Positions 17,218 to 26,975 are shown, counted from the stretch's first letter. The stretch: 64,000 nucleotides of DNA from Methanoculleus oceani (GCF_023702065.1 NZ_QFDM01000003.1:310001-374000); one strand, 5' to 3'. The notes: generated by a model not told the origin, from the sequence alone. Made by a program: numbers and translations.

Positions 17218-18375
17218 ATGAAGAGCCCTTTCCATATCATGATCATACCCACGCTCGGTTGTCCGTCAAAATGCCATTACTGCTGGAGTTCTGATGAAGG
17301 GTCTCCGAAGATGAGTATCGAAACGGTCCGGGCGGTAACGGACTGGCTCAAAGACTACCGGTCCGACCAGGTCACCATCACCTTCCACGGAGGAGAGCCG
17401 CTCCTTGCAGGCGCGAATTTTTACCGGCAGGCCCTGCCGATCCTCTCCGAGGGGCTCGCCCATCTTGCACCGACGTTCGCCCTGCAGAGCAACCTCTGGA
17501 GGCTCACCCCGGAGATGGCCCGGATATTTGCAGAATACCATATTCCCATCGGTTCCAGCATCGACGGCCCCGAGGAGATCAACGACCTGCAGAGAGGGAA
17601 GGGCTACTTTGAAAAGACCATGCGGGGCTATGAGATCGCGACGGAGAACGGGCTTGAGGTCAGGTTCATCTGCACGTTCACCTGCCGGTCGGTCGAGCAT
17701 AAGGAGGAGATCTTCAACTTCTTCCTGCAGAGCGGGTTCCCTCTCAAACTCCACCCGGCGCTGCCGTCTCTCCGGAGCGAGGACCCGAAAGAATGGGCGC
17801 TTGAACCGGAGGCGTACGGGGAGCTGCTGGTGTATCTCCTCGACAAGTACCTCGAGAACCTGGGGAAGGTCGAGATCATGAACATCAACGACCTCTGCAA
17901 GTGCATCTTTACCCGACACGGCACCGTCTGCACGTTCGTGGACTGCATGGGAAACACCCTTGCCATCGGGCCGGACGGGAGCATCTACCCCTGCTACCGC
18001 TTTGTCGGGATGCCGGAGTACATTATGGGCAACGTCTACGACCGTCCCACAGCGGAAGACCTCGCCCGGTCGGACGCCTGGAAACTCATGCACGCGTTCA
18101 AGGATTACGTCGATCGCGAGTGCGGAGAATGCCCCCATATCAAGTACTGCCGTGGCGGATGCCCCTACAACGCGATAGCGCCCACGAACGGCGAGATCCG
18201 GGGCGTCGATCCCCATTGTATCGCGTACAAGCGGATATTCGACGAGATCACCGACCGGCTGAATAACGAGATGTACGGTTCTCCGGATATGGAGATGGGC
18301 GGGTTCGGTTCGCGGTCCCGGAGGAAGGCAAAACCCGGGATCATGTCGATCCTGCAGGCGATGGCGACAAAATAG
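17218..18375 (+). CDS. Radical SAM/SPASM peptide-modifying enzyme, methanogen family
   Basis: A 385-residue radical SAM enzyme. The SAM-binding 4Fe-4S motif is CPSKCHYC (residues 15-22), followed by FHGGEPLL (GGE motif). The C-terminal SPASM domain carries the auxiliary-cluster cysteines: CTFVDCMG ... YPCYRF (about 240-262), then CGECPHIKYCRGGCPYNA and DPHC (about 302-340). The sequence agrees with the putative peptide-modifying family known from methanogens (Mhun_1560-like, TIGR04083), which is thought to act on a Cys-rich ribosomal peptide. No Cys-rich short ORF is seen in the 260 bases upstream or the 115 bases downstream. A final basic tail (RSRRKAK) is unusual. Confidence 0.85.
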   Translation: MKSPFHIMIIPTLGCPSKCHYCWSSDEGSPKMSIETVRAVTDWLKDYRSDQVTITFHGGEPLLAGANFYRQALPILSEGLAHLAPTFALQSNLWRLTPEMARIFAEYHIPIGSSIDGPEEINDLQRGKGYFEKTMRGYEIATENGLEVRFICTFTCRSVEHKEEIFNFFLQSGFPLKLHPALPSLRSEDPKEWALEPEAYGELLVYLLDKYLENLGKVEIMNINDLCKCIFTRHGTVCTFVDCMGNTLAIGPDGSIYPCYRFVGMPEYIMGNVYDRPTAEDLARSDAWKLMHAFKDYVDRECGECPHIKYCRGGCPYNAIAPTNGEIRGVDPHCIAYKRIFDEITDRLNNEMYGSPDMEMGGFGSRSRRKAKPGIMSILQAMATK

Positions 18376-18491
18376 GTGCCCGGACTGCTCTTCCGTCCTG
18401 CGCCCGTTAACAGGGATCCGGACACTCCCCGACGACCGGCATGATCGGGCGTGTGTGGGAACTATGAAGGAGGAGACTCCATCTATCCAGC

Positions 18492-19097
18492 ATGCGCAGA
18501 ATAGATCTCACGATCAGCAGCCGGACGATTGCAGGAGTGCTGCTCTTCCTGCTCCCGGTTCAGTTCATGACCGCCCTCATGGTCGGCGCGGCCATAGCAC
18601 CCGGGTACAGCATCAGCGCAAACGCGATCAGCGATCTCGGCGTGATCGACGCGACGGCATGGCTCTTCAACTCCTCCCTGTTCATCGCAGGCCTCTTAAA
18701 CAGCATCGGCGGCTACTTCCTCTACCGTACCTACGGCAAAGGCTGGATTCTCCCCGTCTTCGTCCTCGCGGGTATCGGAGCACTGGGTGCCGCAACCTTT
18801 ACGCTGGACATCCCCGGAATCCACGGTCTCTTTGCGCTTCTGGCTTTTATCTTCTTCAATATCCAGGCCATCGCAGGTGCCGCCCTGGTCCGGGGGCCCT
18901 TAAAGGCGATCTCGATCATCGCCGGTGCTATCGGCCTCGTCTTTCTCGTGACCCATGCCGCGAGCGATTTCGGCATCATGAGCCTTTACGGCCCTATCGG
19001 CCACGGCGGGTCGGAGAGAATGATCGTGTACCCCGCACTGCTCTGGCTCACGGCATTCGGGGGATACCTCATGGCGCCGTTTACGAAGAAGCGGTGA
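18492..19097 (+). CDS. DUF998 membrane protein
   Basis: A 201-residue integral membrane protein with about six TM segments. DUF998 features include the NAISDLG motif after TM1 (about 40-46) and the conserved FNSSLFIAGLL. A conserved HAASDFG (about 155) and GGSERMIVYP (about 172) follow. The function of DUF998 is unknown. The nearest AGGAGG lies about 19 bases before the ATG, farther than usual, with no better start in frame. Confidence 0.82.
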   Translation: MRRIDLTISSRTIAGVLLFLLPVQFMTALMVGAAIAPGYSISANAISDLGVIDATAWLFNSSLFIAGLLNSIGGYFLYRTYGKGWILPVFVLAGIGALGAATFTLDIPGIHGLFALLAFIFFNIQAIAGAALVRGPLKAISIIAGAIGLVFLVTHAASDFGIMSLYGPIGHGGSERMIVYPALLWLTAFGGYLMAPFTKKR

Positions 19098-19114
19098 GCG
19101 GGGTCCCCGCCCGG

Positions 19115-19918
19115 TCACTTCCTTCCCGTCGCCTTGAAAAACGTGTAGCAGAAGACCCCGTCCGGCCGGGAAGTGCGGTAGAGGTCGCGTATCCCCTGCT
19201 CCCAGTCCTCCCGGCTCATCATGCCCCGGCTCACCGCGTCTTCCCCGACGCCCTCGACCATGGCGGTGAAGGTCAGTCTCGTGAACCCTCGAACAAGGTC
19301 CGGCCGGGTCGCATCCACGTAGACCATCCGCGGAGAGACGCGGACGTCGCGGTACCCGGCACCGGCGACGAGCGGGTAGAGTTCTCTCCCGATCAGGGCA
19401 TTGCCGCCCATCTCCCGCTGGAGGTCGACGAGGCACCCGATCGCACGGCGGGCATGGGCGCTGTCCGGGTGGAAGTAGGCCGAGCCGTGGTCCCCCTCGA
19501 TCACCGTGATCGTCCCCCCCTCCCGAAGCAGCGGGCGAAGGCGTTCGAGCGCACGGCGGGGCTCTGAGAGGTGTTCGAGGACGAAACAGAGGAAGATGTG
19601 GTCGAAGCTCCCCGGCTCGTAGCAGAGATCGAAGATATCGCCGGCCTCGAACGTGACGTTCGTGATGCCTTCGTCCCGCACGCGCACTTTTGCCTCCTCA
19701 AGCGAGACTTCGGAGATGTCGACCGACGTGATCAGCGCCTCCGGACTGTTGCGTGCCAGGATGACCGTCTGGGCGCCGGTGCCGCAACCGGCCTCGAGCA
19801 CCCTTGAGCCCGCCGGATACCGGGTGTCGTCGTGGAGGAGCCCGGTCAGGGTCTGTGCCTGGTCGCTCAACCGCTCCGCTTCCCGCTCTGTGTAGCCGTG
19901 GACATACTTGCCGCTCAT
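19115..19918 (-). CDS. Class I SAM-dependent methyltransferase
   Basis: A 267-residue methyltransferase. Motif I is VLEAGCGTGAQTVIL (about 38-52), the acidic residue of motif II is in SVDISEVSLEEA, motif III-like FEAGDIFDL follows, and motif IV/V is FDHIFLCFVLEHL and ALERLRPLLREGG. The opening MSGKYVHGYTEREAERL is characteristic of a bacterial and archaeal family annotated only as methyltransferases; the substrate is unknown. Its 3' end meets the DUF998 gene tail to tail 17 bases apart. Confidence 0.85.
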   Translation of the reverse strand: MSGKYVHGYTEREAERLSDQAQTLTGLLHDDTRYPAGSRVLEAGCGTGAQTVILARNSPEALITSVDISEVSLEEAKVRVRDEGITNVTFEAGDIFDLCYEPGSFDHIFLCFVLEHLSEPRRALERLRPLLREGGTITVIEGDHGSAYFHPDSAHARRAIGCLVDLQREMGGNALIGRELYPLVAGAGYRDVRVSPRMVYVDATRPDLVRGFTRLTFTAMVEGVGEDAVSRGMMSREDWEQGIRDLYRTSRPDGVFCYTFFKATGRK

Positions 19919-20243
19919 CTGGTTCCCGCAGATCTATAGCATGAGTCCGGTATTAAGGACACCTGCGATGACCGGGTAGCCCTGAGCCCGGGCCACCGAG
20001 CCCTTCCCGGCAGCGCAGGCCGCAGGTCGGGGCAGGGCCCTTGAGCGGACCCATATCTTCAAGACGAGCGTAATCTGCTCCGATTCCGTCCATATGAAGT
20101 CTTCCGGACAAGACGGAATGCAAAACTCCTTAATGAGGATAATGTAAATATAGACGCAACAGCCCTGTAACGAGGTCTCGCGGGAACAGGGAACAGAGCG
20201 GGCAGGCCAGGAAAAACCGGACGATGCAATGGTGTGAGCGACC
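19919..20243. other. Divergent intergenic region (325 bp)
   Basis: Separates the methyltransferase and kinase genes. A TATA-like stretch (AATGTAAATATAG) lies at about 20142-20154, some 90 bases before the kinase start. No gene is seen. Confidence 0.45.
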
Positions 20244-22034
20244 GTGTCTGATATCTTCACGAATCTCTTTCCAATACTGGTCGGTTCCTGCGTCATCTCG
20301 GCACTCATCACCTACGGTCTCGGGACATATGTTTTTGCACAGAACCCCTCATCGGCAGTCAACCGCCTCTTCCTCGCGGTAACGCTCTCGGCAACCTACT
20401 GGGCCCTGGGCGAATTCTTCATCTGGTATTCGGCCGGTTACGACGGCTGCCTGTTCTGGCTGAAGGCCAGTTCGTTCTGGCCCCTTGTCTTCGCGCTCAC
20501 GGTCCATTTCACGCTTGCCTTCACCGATCACCCCCTCGCACAGGAGAAAAAGCACGGCATCATCTTCGCCGCCCTATACCTGCCGGCCCTCCTCTTTGCC
20601 CTGATCGGGCTCTTCACCGACCTGATCTACGTAGTTACGTTCCGGTCCGGAATGGGGTATGTCTACCTGCCGGCATCCGTAAACCCCGTCTACCTGGCTG
20701 AGAGGGCTTACTGCGTCCTGGTAATAGTCTGGGCGGTATACGCCGGCATCTCGTCCTGGCAGAGAGCGCCTCCGGGAAGAGTCCGGCACCAGAACCGGCT
20801 CTTCTGTATCGGCATCGTGACTGTCGTCGGTTTCGGAACTCTCTCCGGACTGGTTCTCCCGGCACTCGGAATCTACACCGTCAACTTCGTCTTCATCGGG
20901 ATCGTCGTTTTCTGTCTCCTCATCGCCTACGCCGTCCACCGGCACGGGCTGTTTACCCTGAGCCCCCAGACAGCGGTCCCGGATATCATCAGGACGATGC
21001 CCGACGGTCTGGTCCTTGCCGACATGGACGGCAGGATCATCGCGGCGAATGCATCGGCCGCGGAGGTCTTCGGCGTGACCGAAACGGATCTTCCCGGGCA
21101 GTCAGTCGGGAGGTTCATCCCCGAAGCGGCATATGCCTCGATCAGGACCGCCGTCATGGAGCAGGGAACGTTTTCGGACATGGAGGCGGCACCCGACGGC
21201 AGGGAAGGCAGTGTCGTCAGTATCGCCGGAGCACTTGTAAGGGACCCGGATAGGGAGCCTGCCGGCATCGTCCTGATCATCAGGGACATCACCGCCCGGA
21301 AAGCGGCGGAAACGGCACTCCGGACGGCCAACCAGAAGTTATCCCTCTTATCCCAGTTGACCTGCCACGATATCGGCAACGATGTCACGGGCCTCTCCTG
21401 GTACCTGCACCTCCTTTCGGAGGACAGAATGCATCCCGATGCCGACGTGCACCTCTCGCGGTCGGTCGAGGCCGTAGAGAAGATCAAGAAGCATCTCCTG
21501 TTCTCCCGCGATTACCAGATGATCGGCGTGTATCAGCCGGTCTGGCAGCCGCTCGAGGCGATGATCGCCCATGCCGCCAGCACCATCCCCAACTCTGGAG
21601 TTGCGATCTCCACCCGGGTAATCCCGGCGGAGATCTATGCCGACCCGCTTTCACCGAAAGCCATGTACAACCTGCTCGAGAACGCACTCCGACACGGGGG
21701 AGAAGTCACCGCGATCCGTATAACGACCACAGAGCAGGCTGATGGGACGCTCGCTCTGGCATTCGAGGACAACGGCACGGGAGTCCGCGATGAGGAGAAG
21801 GGGAAGATCTTCGGCTACGGTTACGGGAAGAACACCGGTTTCGGGCTGACGTTCTCCCGGGATATCCTGTCGGTAACCGATATCGGGATACGCGAGACCG
21901 GGACAGCAGGCAAGGGGGCCCGGTTCGAGATCCTTATTCCTCCCCGGGCGTGGCGGCCGATTGCAGGGGGAGAGCCCGGCCCGGACCCGACGGATAATCC
22001 GTGCCGGGGGCAGGAGAGCGTCGAGGAAGGCTGA
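20244..22034 (+). CDS. Membrane histidine kinase: 7TM sensor, PAS, HisKA-like, HATPase
   Basis: A 596-residue sensor kinase. Residues 1-232 hold about seven TM segments of the histidine-kinase 7TM type. A PAS domain follows at about 243-355, closing with IVLIIRDITARK. The phosphoacceptor is H375 in LTCHDIGNDV, a variant H-box common in methanogens. The HATPase domain has an N box (YNLLENALRHG, about 475), a G1 box (EDNGTGV) and a degenerate G2 (GYGKNTGFGLTFS). The start is GTG 20244. No response regulator is adjacent, so its partner must lie elsewhere or the kinase acts through other kinases. The signal is unknown. Confidence 0.88.
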   Translation: MSDIFTNLFPILVGSCVISALITYGLGTYVFAQNPSSAVNRLFLAVTLSATYWALGEFFIWYSAGYDGCLFWLKASSFWPLVFALTVHFTLAFTDHPLAQEKKHGIIFAALYLPALLFALIGLFTDLIYVVTFRSGMGYVYLPASVNPVYLAERAYCVLVIVWAVYAGISSWQRAPPGRVRHQNRLFCIGIVTVVGFGTLSGLVLPALGIYTVNFVFIGIVVFCLLIAYAVHRHGLFTLSPQTAVPDIIRTMPDGLVLADMDGRIIAANASAAEVFGVTETDLPGQSVGRFIPEAAYASIRTAVMEQGTFSDMEAAPDGREGSVVSIAGALVRDPDREPAGIVLIIRDITARKAAETALRTANQKLSLLSQLTCHDIGNDVTGLSWYLHLLSEDRMHPDADVHLSRSVEAVEKIKKHLLFSRDYQMIGVYQPVWQPLEAMIAHAASTIPNSGVAISTRVIPAEIYADPLSPKAMYNLLENALRHGGEVTAIRITTTEQADGTLALAFEDNGTGVRDEEKGKIFGYGYGKNTGFGLTFSRDILSVTDIGIRETGTAGKGARFEILIPPRAWRPIAGGEPGPDPTDNPCRGQESVEEG

Positions 22035-22114
22035 CCGCAGGCATGTGCGGGGACGTTCCCGCTGTCCATCCTCGAGGGCATATCTCCCGCACGCGGCACC
22101 GTCCTCACACCCCG

Positions 22115-22672
22115 TCATACCCCGGGCCCAGACAGACGAACCGGCTCCTGCGGCCGGATGACATACTCTTCGATGAGCCTCCAGGACCCGTCCTCCGTCA
22201 TGATCTCGTTCATCCAGATGATTGCACGCGGATCGGCCGCATCCCAGATGAAGCGTAAGGAGACCGCCGGCTCCATGGACTCCATGATGAGCCGGTCACC
22301 CTCGAGCCTCCCTCGAAACATCATGGAGATGCCGTTGCTGTCGACGGCCATGCCCCGGTACTCCTTCGTCCTCGCATCCCATCCCGCAATCCAGTGAGCC
22401 TTCCAGGTGACCACCTTCTCTCCTGCGACGAACTGGTCCTGCTCGAACCTGCAGGAACGCCAGAGGCCGTTTATGATCCACTCGCAGTCCGCCCTGCCTC
22501 TGGCCTCCATCTCGGGCGACCCGGGACCCATGCCGTCCGCCTGCACCGTGCCCGTCCAGGTTCCGTTCGGATGAAACCGGGCAAGCGCCTCGGTTTCGGG
22601 TCCGGGTTTGCGCACCGTGGGCTCCCACCGGGCAGTCGTTTCCGCCGGAGTTTCTCTCTCGGTCATTCGCAT
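22115..22672 (-). CDS. DUF1579-like protein
   Basis: A 185-residue soluble protein with alternating Trp-rich strands (TWTGTVQADGMG, WIINGLWRSC, WKAHWIAGWDARTKEYRG, WNEIMTEDGSWRLIEEY) typical of the lipocalin-like DUF1579 fold. Function unknown; the fold often binds small hydrophobic ligands. The start at 22672 (or 22666) follows GGTG and discards an upstream in-frame stretch that overlaps the RsgA gene on the other strand. The gene is divergent from RsgA. Confidence 0.65.
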   Translation of the reverse strand: MRMTERETPAETTARWEPTVRKPGPETEALARFHPNGTWTGTVQADGMGPGSPEMEARGRADCEWIINGLWRSCRFEQDQFVAGEKVVTWKAHWIAGWDARTKEYRGMAVDSNGISMMFRGRLEGDRLIMESMEPAVSLRFIWDAADPRAIIWMNEIMTEDGSWRLIEEYVIRPQEPVRLSGPGV

Positions 22673-22858
22673 CACCGCCCGGAGACGGGATCGTCCGCCC
22701 ATATAAAGATCTGCCCGGACCCCGTGCCGCCGGAACTGACTTCTCTTCCTCGTGCCCCTTCCCCTGCTGAACGGGGCTTGCGGCATGCGGTCGGCAACCG
22801 CGACCGCAAAGCACTTGGCGCTTCGCATGCCACCCATTTTACGGAGTTTGATCATCAT

Positions 22859-23953
22859 ATGAGCCAGTCCACTTCCCGATGCGGACACCAGCAGCCCTGT
22901 ACGCTCGAAGACCTCGGGTGGACGGAAGAGCACGATGCGGCATTCTCGAAGTACACCGGCCCGTATCTCCCCGGCCGCGTGGCCTGCCGGCAGAAGACCG
23001 TATGGGACGTGCTCATCAGCGGCGGATCGGTCACGGCCGGGATCTCCGGAACACTGCGAAAACTCGGCCGCTTTCCCGCTGTGGGGGATTTCGTCGTATT
23101 ACTCGACCAGCCGGAAGCCGGCGCCTCGACGATCGTTGATATCCTCCCACAGAAGACCCGCTTTGCGCGGGGAACACCGGGACACGAAGGCGCCGACCAG
23201 GTGATTGCGGCGAATATCGATACGGTCTTTATCGTGACCGCCGCCGGCCGTGACCTCAACGCCCGCCGGATCGAACGCTTTCTCGCGATCACCCATGCGT
23301 CCGGCGCCCGCCCGGTCATCGTCATCAACAAGTCCGATCTGGCGGACGACCCTGCAACGCTCGCCGACGAGATCGCTTCAGTCTCCCCCGGCATACCGGT
23401 GATTCCGATCAGCGCCGTGAGCGGTGAGGGAGTCGACCGGCTCGACCCGTATCTGTCGGCGGGAACGACGATCGCCCTCATCGGCTCGTCGGGTGTCGGC
23501 AAATCCACCCTGATCAACCGGCTCATGGGCAGTCCGGTGCAGGATACCTCGCATACCCGGGACTACGACGATAAAGGGCGGCACACCACGACCGTCCGCC
23601 AGCTCTTCGTCCTCGCCGGCGGGGCGCTCATGATCGACAACCCCGGCCTGCGGGAGGTCGGCATCGGTACGGCATCCGCCGGTATCGCCGGTACATTCCC
23701 CGACATTCTCGAACTGGCGGAGAACTGCAGGTTCTCGGACTGCAGGCACGAAGAGGAGCCGGGCTGCGCGGTCCGGGCGGCCGTCGCAGCCGGAACCCTC
23801 TCTGCGGCACGGCTGGAGAGTTTTCAGAGGCTCGTGCAGGAGCTCGCGTTCGAACAGGACAAAGCGGAGATCGGGCTTGTCCGGCTCGAGAAGAAGCGCT
23901 GGAAACCGATCGGGAAGCTCCAGAGGGATATCGGGAAGACAAAGGGGAGGTGA
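22859..23953 (+). CDS. rsgA: Ribosome small-subunit-dependent GTPase RsgA
   Basis: A 364-residue circularly permuted GTPase that checks late 30S assembly in bacteria. An OB fold occupies about residues 35-110 (VTAGISGTLRKL, GDFVVLLDQPE). GTPase motifs appear in permuted order: G4 INKSD, G5 ISAVSGEG, G1 GSSGVGKSTLIN, G2 with the HTTT segment, and G3 DNPGLRE. The C-terminal zinc site is CRFSDCRHEEEPGC. The length fits RsgA. RsgA is mainly bacterial; it also occurs in some methanogens, so ancient lateral transfer is likely. The ATG at 22859 follows an AT-rich stretch and leaves a normal-length N-terminus. Confidence 0.93.
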   Translation: MSQSTSRCGHQQPCTLEDLGWTEEHDAAFSKYTGPYLPGRVACRQKTVWDVLISGGSVTAGISGTLRKLGRFPAVGDFVVLLDQPEAGASTIVDILPQKTRFARGTPGHEGADQVIAANIDTVFIVTAAGRDLNARRIERFLAITHASGARPVIVINKSDLADDPATLADEIASVSPGIPVIPISAVSGEGVDRLDPYLSAGTTIALIGSSGVGKSTLINRLMGSPVQDTSHTRDYDDKGRHTTTVRQLFVLAGGALMIDNPGLREVGIGTASAGIAGTFPDILELAENCRFSDCRHEEEPGCAVRAAVAAGTLSAARLESFQRLVQELAFEQDKAEIGLVRLEKKRWKPIGKLQRDIGKTKGR

Positions 23954-23980
23954 AAACAGCCATCCGCGGGGCGGGGTGGC

Positions 23981-24730
23981 TCACCCCTTCTTTTGCAGAA
24001 TGAAGAACTCGTAGCCGTACTCGTCGGCATGCTCCCGGTAGACGGCGGTCTCCCGCTCGGCGAACTCAATCTGAGCCTCCGCCTCGGGATTGCCGGCGAC
24101 TTTCGGCCGCAGGTCTTCTATCCGCTTGAGGACCGGTACATAGTAATTCTCCCACCACACGGACTTCGGGAGCGGAAAGGTCGCGATGACCTCGTAGCCG
24201 GCACTCTCGGCGATCGCGCGGTTTGCCGGGACCGTCGTTATAGCCGGGTAGCAGTCGTTCCAGAACGCCGCCGCCTCCGGCGAGGGATTTTCGGTGAACC
24301 AGGCGGCCTCGGTGAGGCAGAGATAGCCCCCTGGCCGTAGCAGCCGCCTCCACGAGACGAGCCCCTCCCGAAATCCCACGATGAAGATCGAGCCCTCCGC
24401 CCAGAGGGCGTCGAACGATGCGTCGGGGAACGGCAGGTCGTCCATGGAGGCGCGGACGGTGGTTATCCGCTCGCCCACCCCGGCCGATGCCGCGCTCCGG
24501 GCGAGGTCGTCGAGGAACGGCTGGTGGACGTCGACGGCGGTGATACGGCAGCCGGAGCAGGTCCGGGCAAGTTCGACCGTCTGCATCCCTGCCCCGCACC
24601 CGATATCCAGGATCTCAGGTTGGGTGGGAAGATCGTCGAGCATCGAGAAGGCCTTCCGGGTGCACTCGTTGCTCCCCGGCCCCTGGCGGGGCAGGCCCTC
24701 GTGCATGGTAAAAATGAAAGGGGTTTCCAT
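23981..24730 (-). CDS. Class I SAM-dependent methyltransferase
   Basis: A 249-residue methyltransferase. Motif I is ILDIGCGAGMQTVEL (about 40-54), motif II ends in AVDVHQPFLDDL, motif IV is FDALWAEGSIFIVGF and motif V includes RLLRPGGYLCLTEAAW. The C-terminal 80 residues, with WWENYYVPVLKRIEDL, look like a substrate-specific helical lid. The substrate is unknown. It converges with RsgA, tail to tail 27 bases apart. Confidence 0.85.
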   Translation of the reverse strand: METPFIFTMHEGLPRQGPGSNECTRKAFSMLDDLPTQPEILDIGCGAGMQTVELARTCSGCRITAVDVHQPFLDDLARSAASAGVGERITTVRASMDDLPFPDASFDALWAEGSIFIVGFREGLVSWRRLLRPGGYLCLTEAAWFTENPSPEAAAFWNDCYPAITTVPANRAIAESAGYEVIATFPLPKSVWWENYYVPVLKRIEDLRPKVAGNPEAEAQIEFAERETAVYREHADEYGYEFFILQKKG

Positions 24731-24905
24731 GACAGGATAATGCGTCGTGCGGCTCTATAACCCATACGGTCGGAATTGCTTCCATCGTCGCGAGATTGTG
24801 TCCGTGCCGAGCCCGGGGTTATGCAGAAGGGTTACGGGGCCACCATCCCCATGACCGGGAGGGGATCGGGGCGCCCCCAACTGCCAGAACCCGTATCCCG
24901 TCAGA

Positions 24906-24915
24906 GCTAAATACC
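24906..24915 (+). promoter_or_regulatory. Putative TATA box for the M24 peptidase gene
   Basis: GCTAAATACC sits about 26 bases before the ATG at 24936, in GC-rich surroundings, with no SD. This favours a leaderless transcript starting at 24936 rather than the in-frame ATG at 24927. Confidence 0.4.
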
Positions 24916-24935
24916 ACCACCGCCCAATGATCCGT

Positions 24936-26129
24936 ATGGAGCATAAGACCCCCGCCTCAGAGCTCCGGGACCGCATGGAGCGGTTCCGGCTCCGTATGGA
25001 CGCGGAGAACCCGTCGTGGGAGCTTGCAGCGATCTTCGGGCGGACAAACCAGTTCTACTTCACCGGGACGATGCAGGACGGGGTCCTCCTCATCCCCCGC
25101 AACGGCGAAGCCGTGCTCTGGGTGCGCCGGAGCCTCGAACGAGCAGAGGACGAGTCGCACTTCCCCGACATCCGGCCGATGAAGAGTTACCGGGATGCGG
25201 CGGGCGCAATGGGGACGTGTCCGGCGACGGTCCATGTGGAGAAAGAGGCGGTGCCCCTCGCGCTGCTCGAGCGGTTCCGGAAGTACTTCTCCTTTACGGA
25301 AACGGCGTCGCTCGATACGCAGGCGGCGAAGGTCCGGTCGGTCAAAAGCACCTACGAACTCTCGATCATGGAGAGAGCCGGGAAGATTCACCGCCACGTG
25401 CTCGAGGACTGCGTTCCCGGGATGCTCCGCGAGGGGATGAGCGAGGCGGAACTCGGGGGCGAGGTCTTCTCACGCCTGGTCCGGGAAGGGCATCATGGGA
25501 TTGCACGGTTCGGGATGTTCGGGACGGAGATGATACTCGGGCAGCTCGGCTTTGGAGAGAGTTCCATCTACCCGACCGGTTTCGACGGGCCGGGCGGGTG
25601 CCTCGGAGCGGCTCCCGGCGCACCGGTGCTCGGCAGCCATGACAGGACGCTCGGAATAGGGGATCTGGTCTTCGTCGACTGCGCATGCGGGGTGCGGGGT
25701 TACCACACCGACAAGACGGTGACGTATATCTTCAGGGGATCCCTCCCCGAAGAAGCGATCGAGGCGCATCGCCGGTGCGTTGAGGTCCAGGACGAGACGG
25801 CGTCCATGCTGCGGCCCGGGATCGCACCCTCGGAGATCTACGCGACGATAATCGACGGTCTGGAGCCCGCATTCCTCGAGAACTTCATGGGCTACGGGAA
25901 GCGGCGAGTGCAGTTCCTGGGCCACGGCGTCGGCCTGCAGGTGGACGAGATGCCGGTGATCGCCCGCGGTTTCGACGAGCCGCTCGAGGAGGGGATGGTG
26001 ATCGCCCTCGAACCCAAGAAGGGAGTCCGGGGCGTCGGGATGGTCGGGATCGAGAACACCTTCGTGGTCGCCCCCGGGGGCGGCAGGTGCATCACCGGGA
26101 CGAACCCCGGGCTGATCCTGGTATACTGA
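24936..26129 (+). CDS. M24 family metallopeptidase (Xaa-Pro dipeptidase-like)
   Basis: A 397-residue two-domain protein. The creatinase-like N-domain (1-145) includes [16 protein letters not shown]. The catalytic pita-bread domain (about 150-397) carries all five metal ligands in context: [17 protein letters not shown] (two Asp), [10 protein letters not shown] (His), IALEPKK (Glu) and GIENTFVV (Glu). It is predicted to be a cytosolic aminopeptidase or dipeptidase acting on Xaa-Pro bonds. The gene is followed by a membrane-anchored protein gene after three bases, so the two are probably co-transcribed. Confidence 0.9.
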   Translation: MEHKTPASELRDRMERFRLRMDAENPSWELAAIFGRTNQFYFTGTMQDGVLLIPRNGEAVLWVRRSLERAEDESHFPDIRPMKSYRDAAGAMGTCPATVHVEKEAVPLALLERFRKYFSFTETASLDTQAAKVRSVKSTYELSIMERAGKIHRHVLEDCVPGMLREGMSEAELGGEVFSRLVREGHHGIARFGMFGTEMILGQLGFGESSIYPTGFDGPGGCLGAAPGAPVLGSHDRTLGIGDLVFVDCACGVRGYHTDKTVTYIFRGSLPEEAIEAHRRCVEVQDETASMLRPGIAPSEIYATIIDGLEPAFLENFMGYGKRRVQFLGHGVGLQVDEMPVIARGFDEPLEEGMVIALEPKKGVRGVGMVGIENTFVVAPGGGRCITGTNPGLILVY

Positions 26130-26132
26130 GTT

Positions 26133-26975
26133 ATGGCGAAACACGCAAAAGTTCTCAGGAACCTGCTCATCGTCGCAGGCATCATCGCTGCAATCCTCTT
26201 CGTATTTATAGCGCTGACCGCAGTAATTCTCGGCCAGTCCTCAGCGGAGAGTTTCATGTCGACATATCACTACGAGCTGACGATCTCGACGACGGGCCCC
26301 ATCGAAGACGCGGTCCTCCTGATCCCCCTTCCTTCCCGGTACGACCCGGAGACCGGAACGAACGTTACGCCCGTCGATCTCTCCCGGGCAAGTTTCAGCA
26401 ACTTCGACAGCGATATATCGGTAAGGATCGAGAACGTCGACGGCGTTCCCATGTTAAACATCTCGGCCGACCGGATCGATCCCATCTATAAAAGCCGCAT
26501 CGAGCCGATTCCGATCATGCCGGGGCAGAACGAGTCGGAACTTCCAAAACCAACCCACATCTACTCCGACAGGTACTCGGAAGAGACGCCGGTGCTCGTC
26601 GAGATGGAACTTTACATGCTCGACACCAGCCCCGGCCGCGAGATCGACACCCGAACGCCGATTGGAGCCGAGCCCCTTTTTGCGCCCTACCGGATCGCCG
26701 GCAACCTCACCGGTTCCGGCGGACCCGCCGACGACTACTACGTGAGCCCGGGGTCTACCGGGTATGTCGTCGAGGTCCCGTTCATCCTCTCGTTCGACGC
26801 CGGGGACGAGAACGTCCTCACCATCTCCTCCAGGTTCCAGGGGGCGAACCAGTGGTGGATTCTCGGCTGGCAGTCGAATTCGTACAACGAGAGATTACGC
26901 CACGAGTTCACGGGCCCGTGCAACGGCACTTACCCGGTGAGGGGCATTCTCGTAACCGGGGAGGGCGTGTACTGA
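26133..26975 (+). CDS. Membrane-anchored extracellular protein of unknown function
   Basis: A 280-residue protein with an N-terminal TM anchor (about 11-33) after a basic start (MAKHAKVLR). The outside part is Ser/Thr- and Tyr-rich with beta-like composition and several N-glycosylation sequons (for example NVT, NIS, NLT, NGT). No domain is recognised. It starts three bases after the M24 peptidase stop, so both probably share one transcript, but a functional link is not obvious. Confidence 0.65.
   Translation: MAKHAKVLRNLLIVAGIIAAILFVFIALTAVILGQSSAESFMSTYHYELTISTTGPIEDAVLLIPLPSRYDPETGTNVTPVDLSRASFSNFDSDISVRIENVDGVPMLNISADRIDPIYKSRIEPIPIMPGQNESELPKPTHIYSDRYSEETPVLVEMELYMLDTSPGREIDTRTPIGAEPLFAPYRIAGNLTGSGGPADDYYVSPGSTGYVVEVPFILSFDAGDENVLTISSRFQGANQWWILGWQSNSYNERLRHEFTGPCNGTYPVRGILVTGEGVY

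Noticed and set aside
19934-20311. Minus-strand frame of 125 codons overlapping the kinase start
   Set aside because: Overlaps a well-supported kinase N-terminus and shows no family or SD; treated as non-coding.
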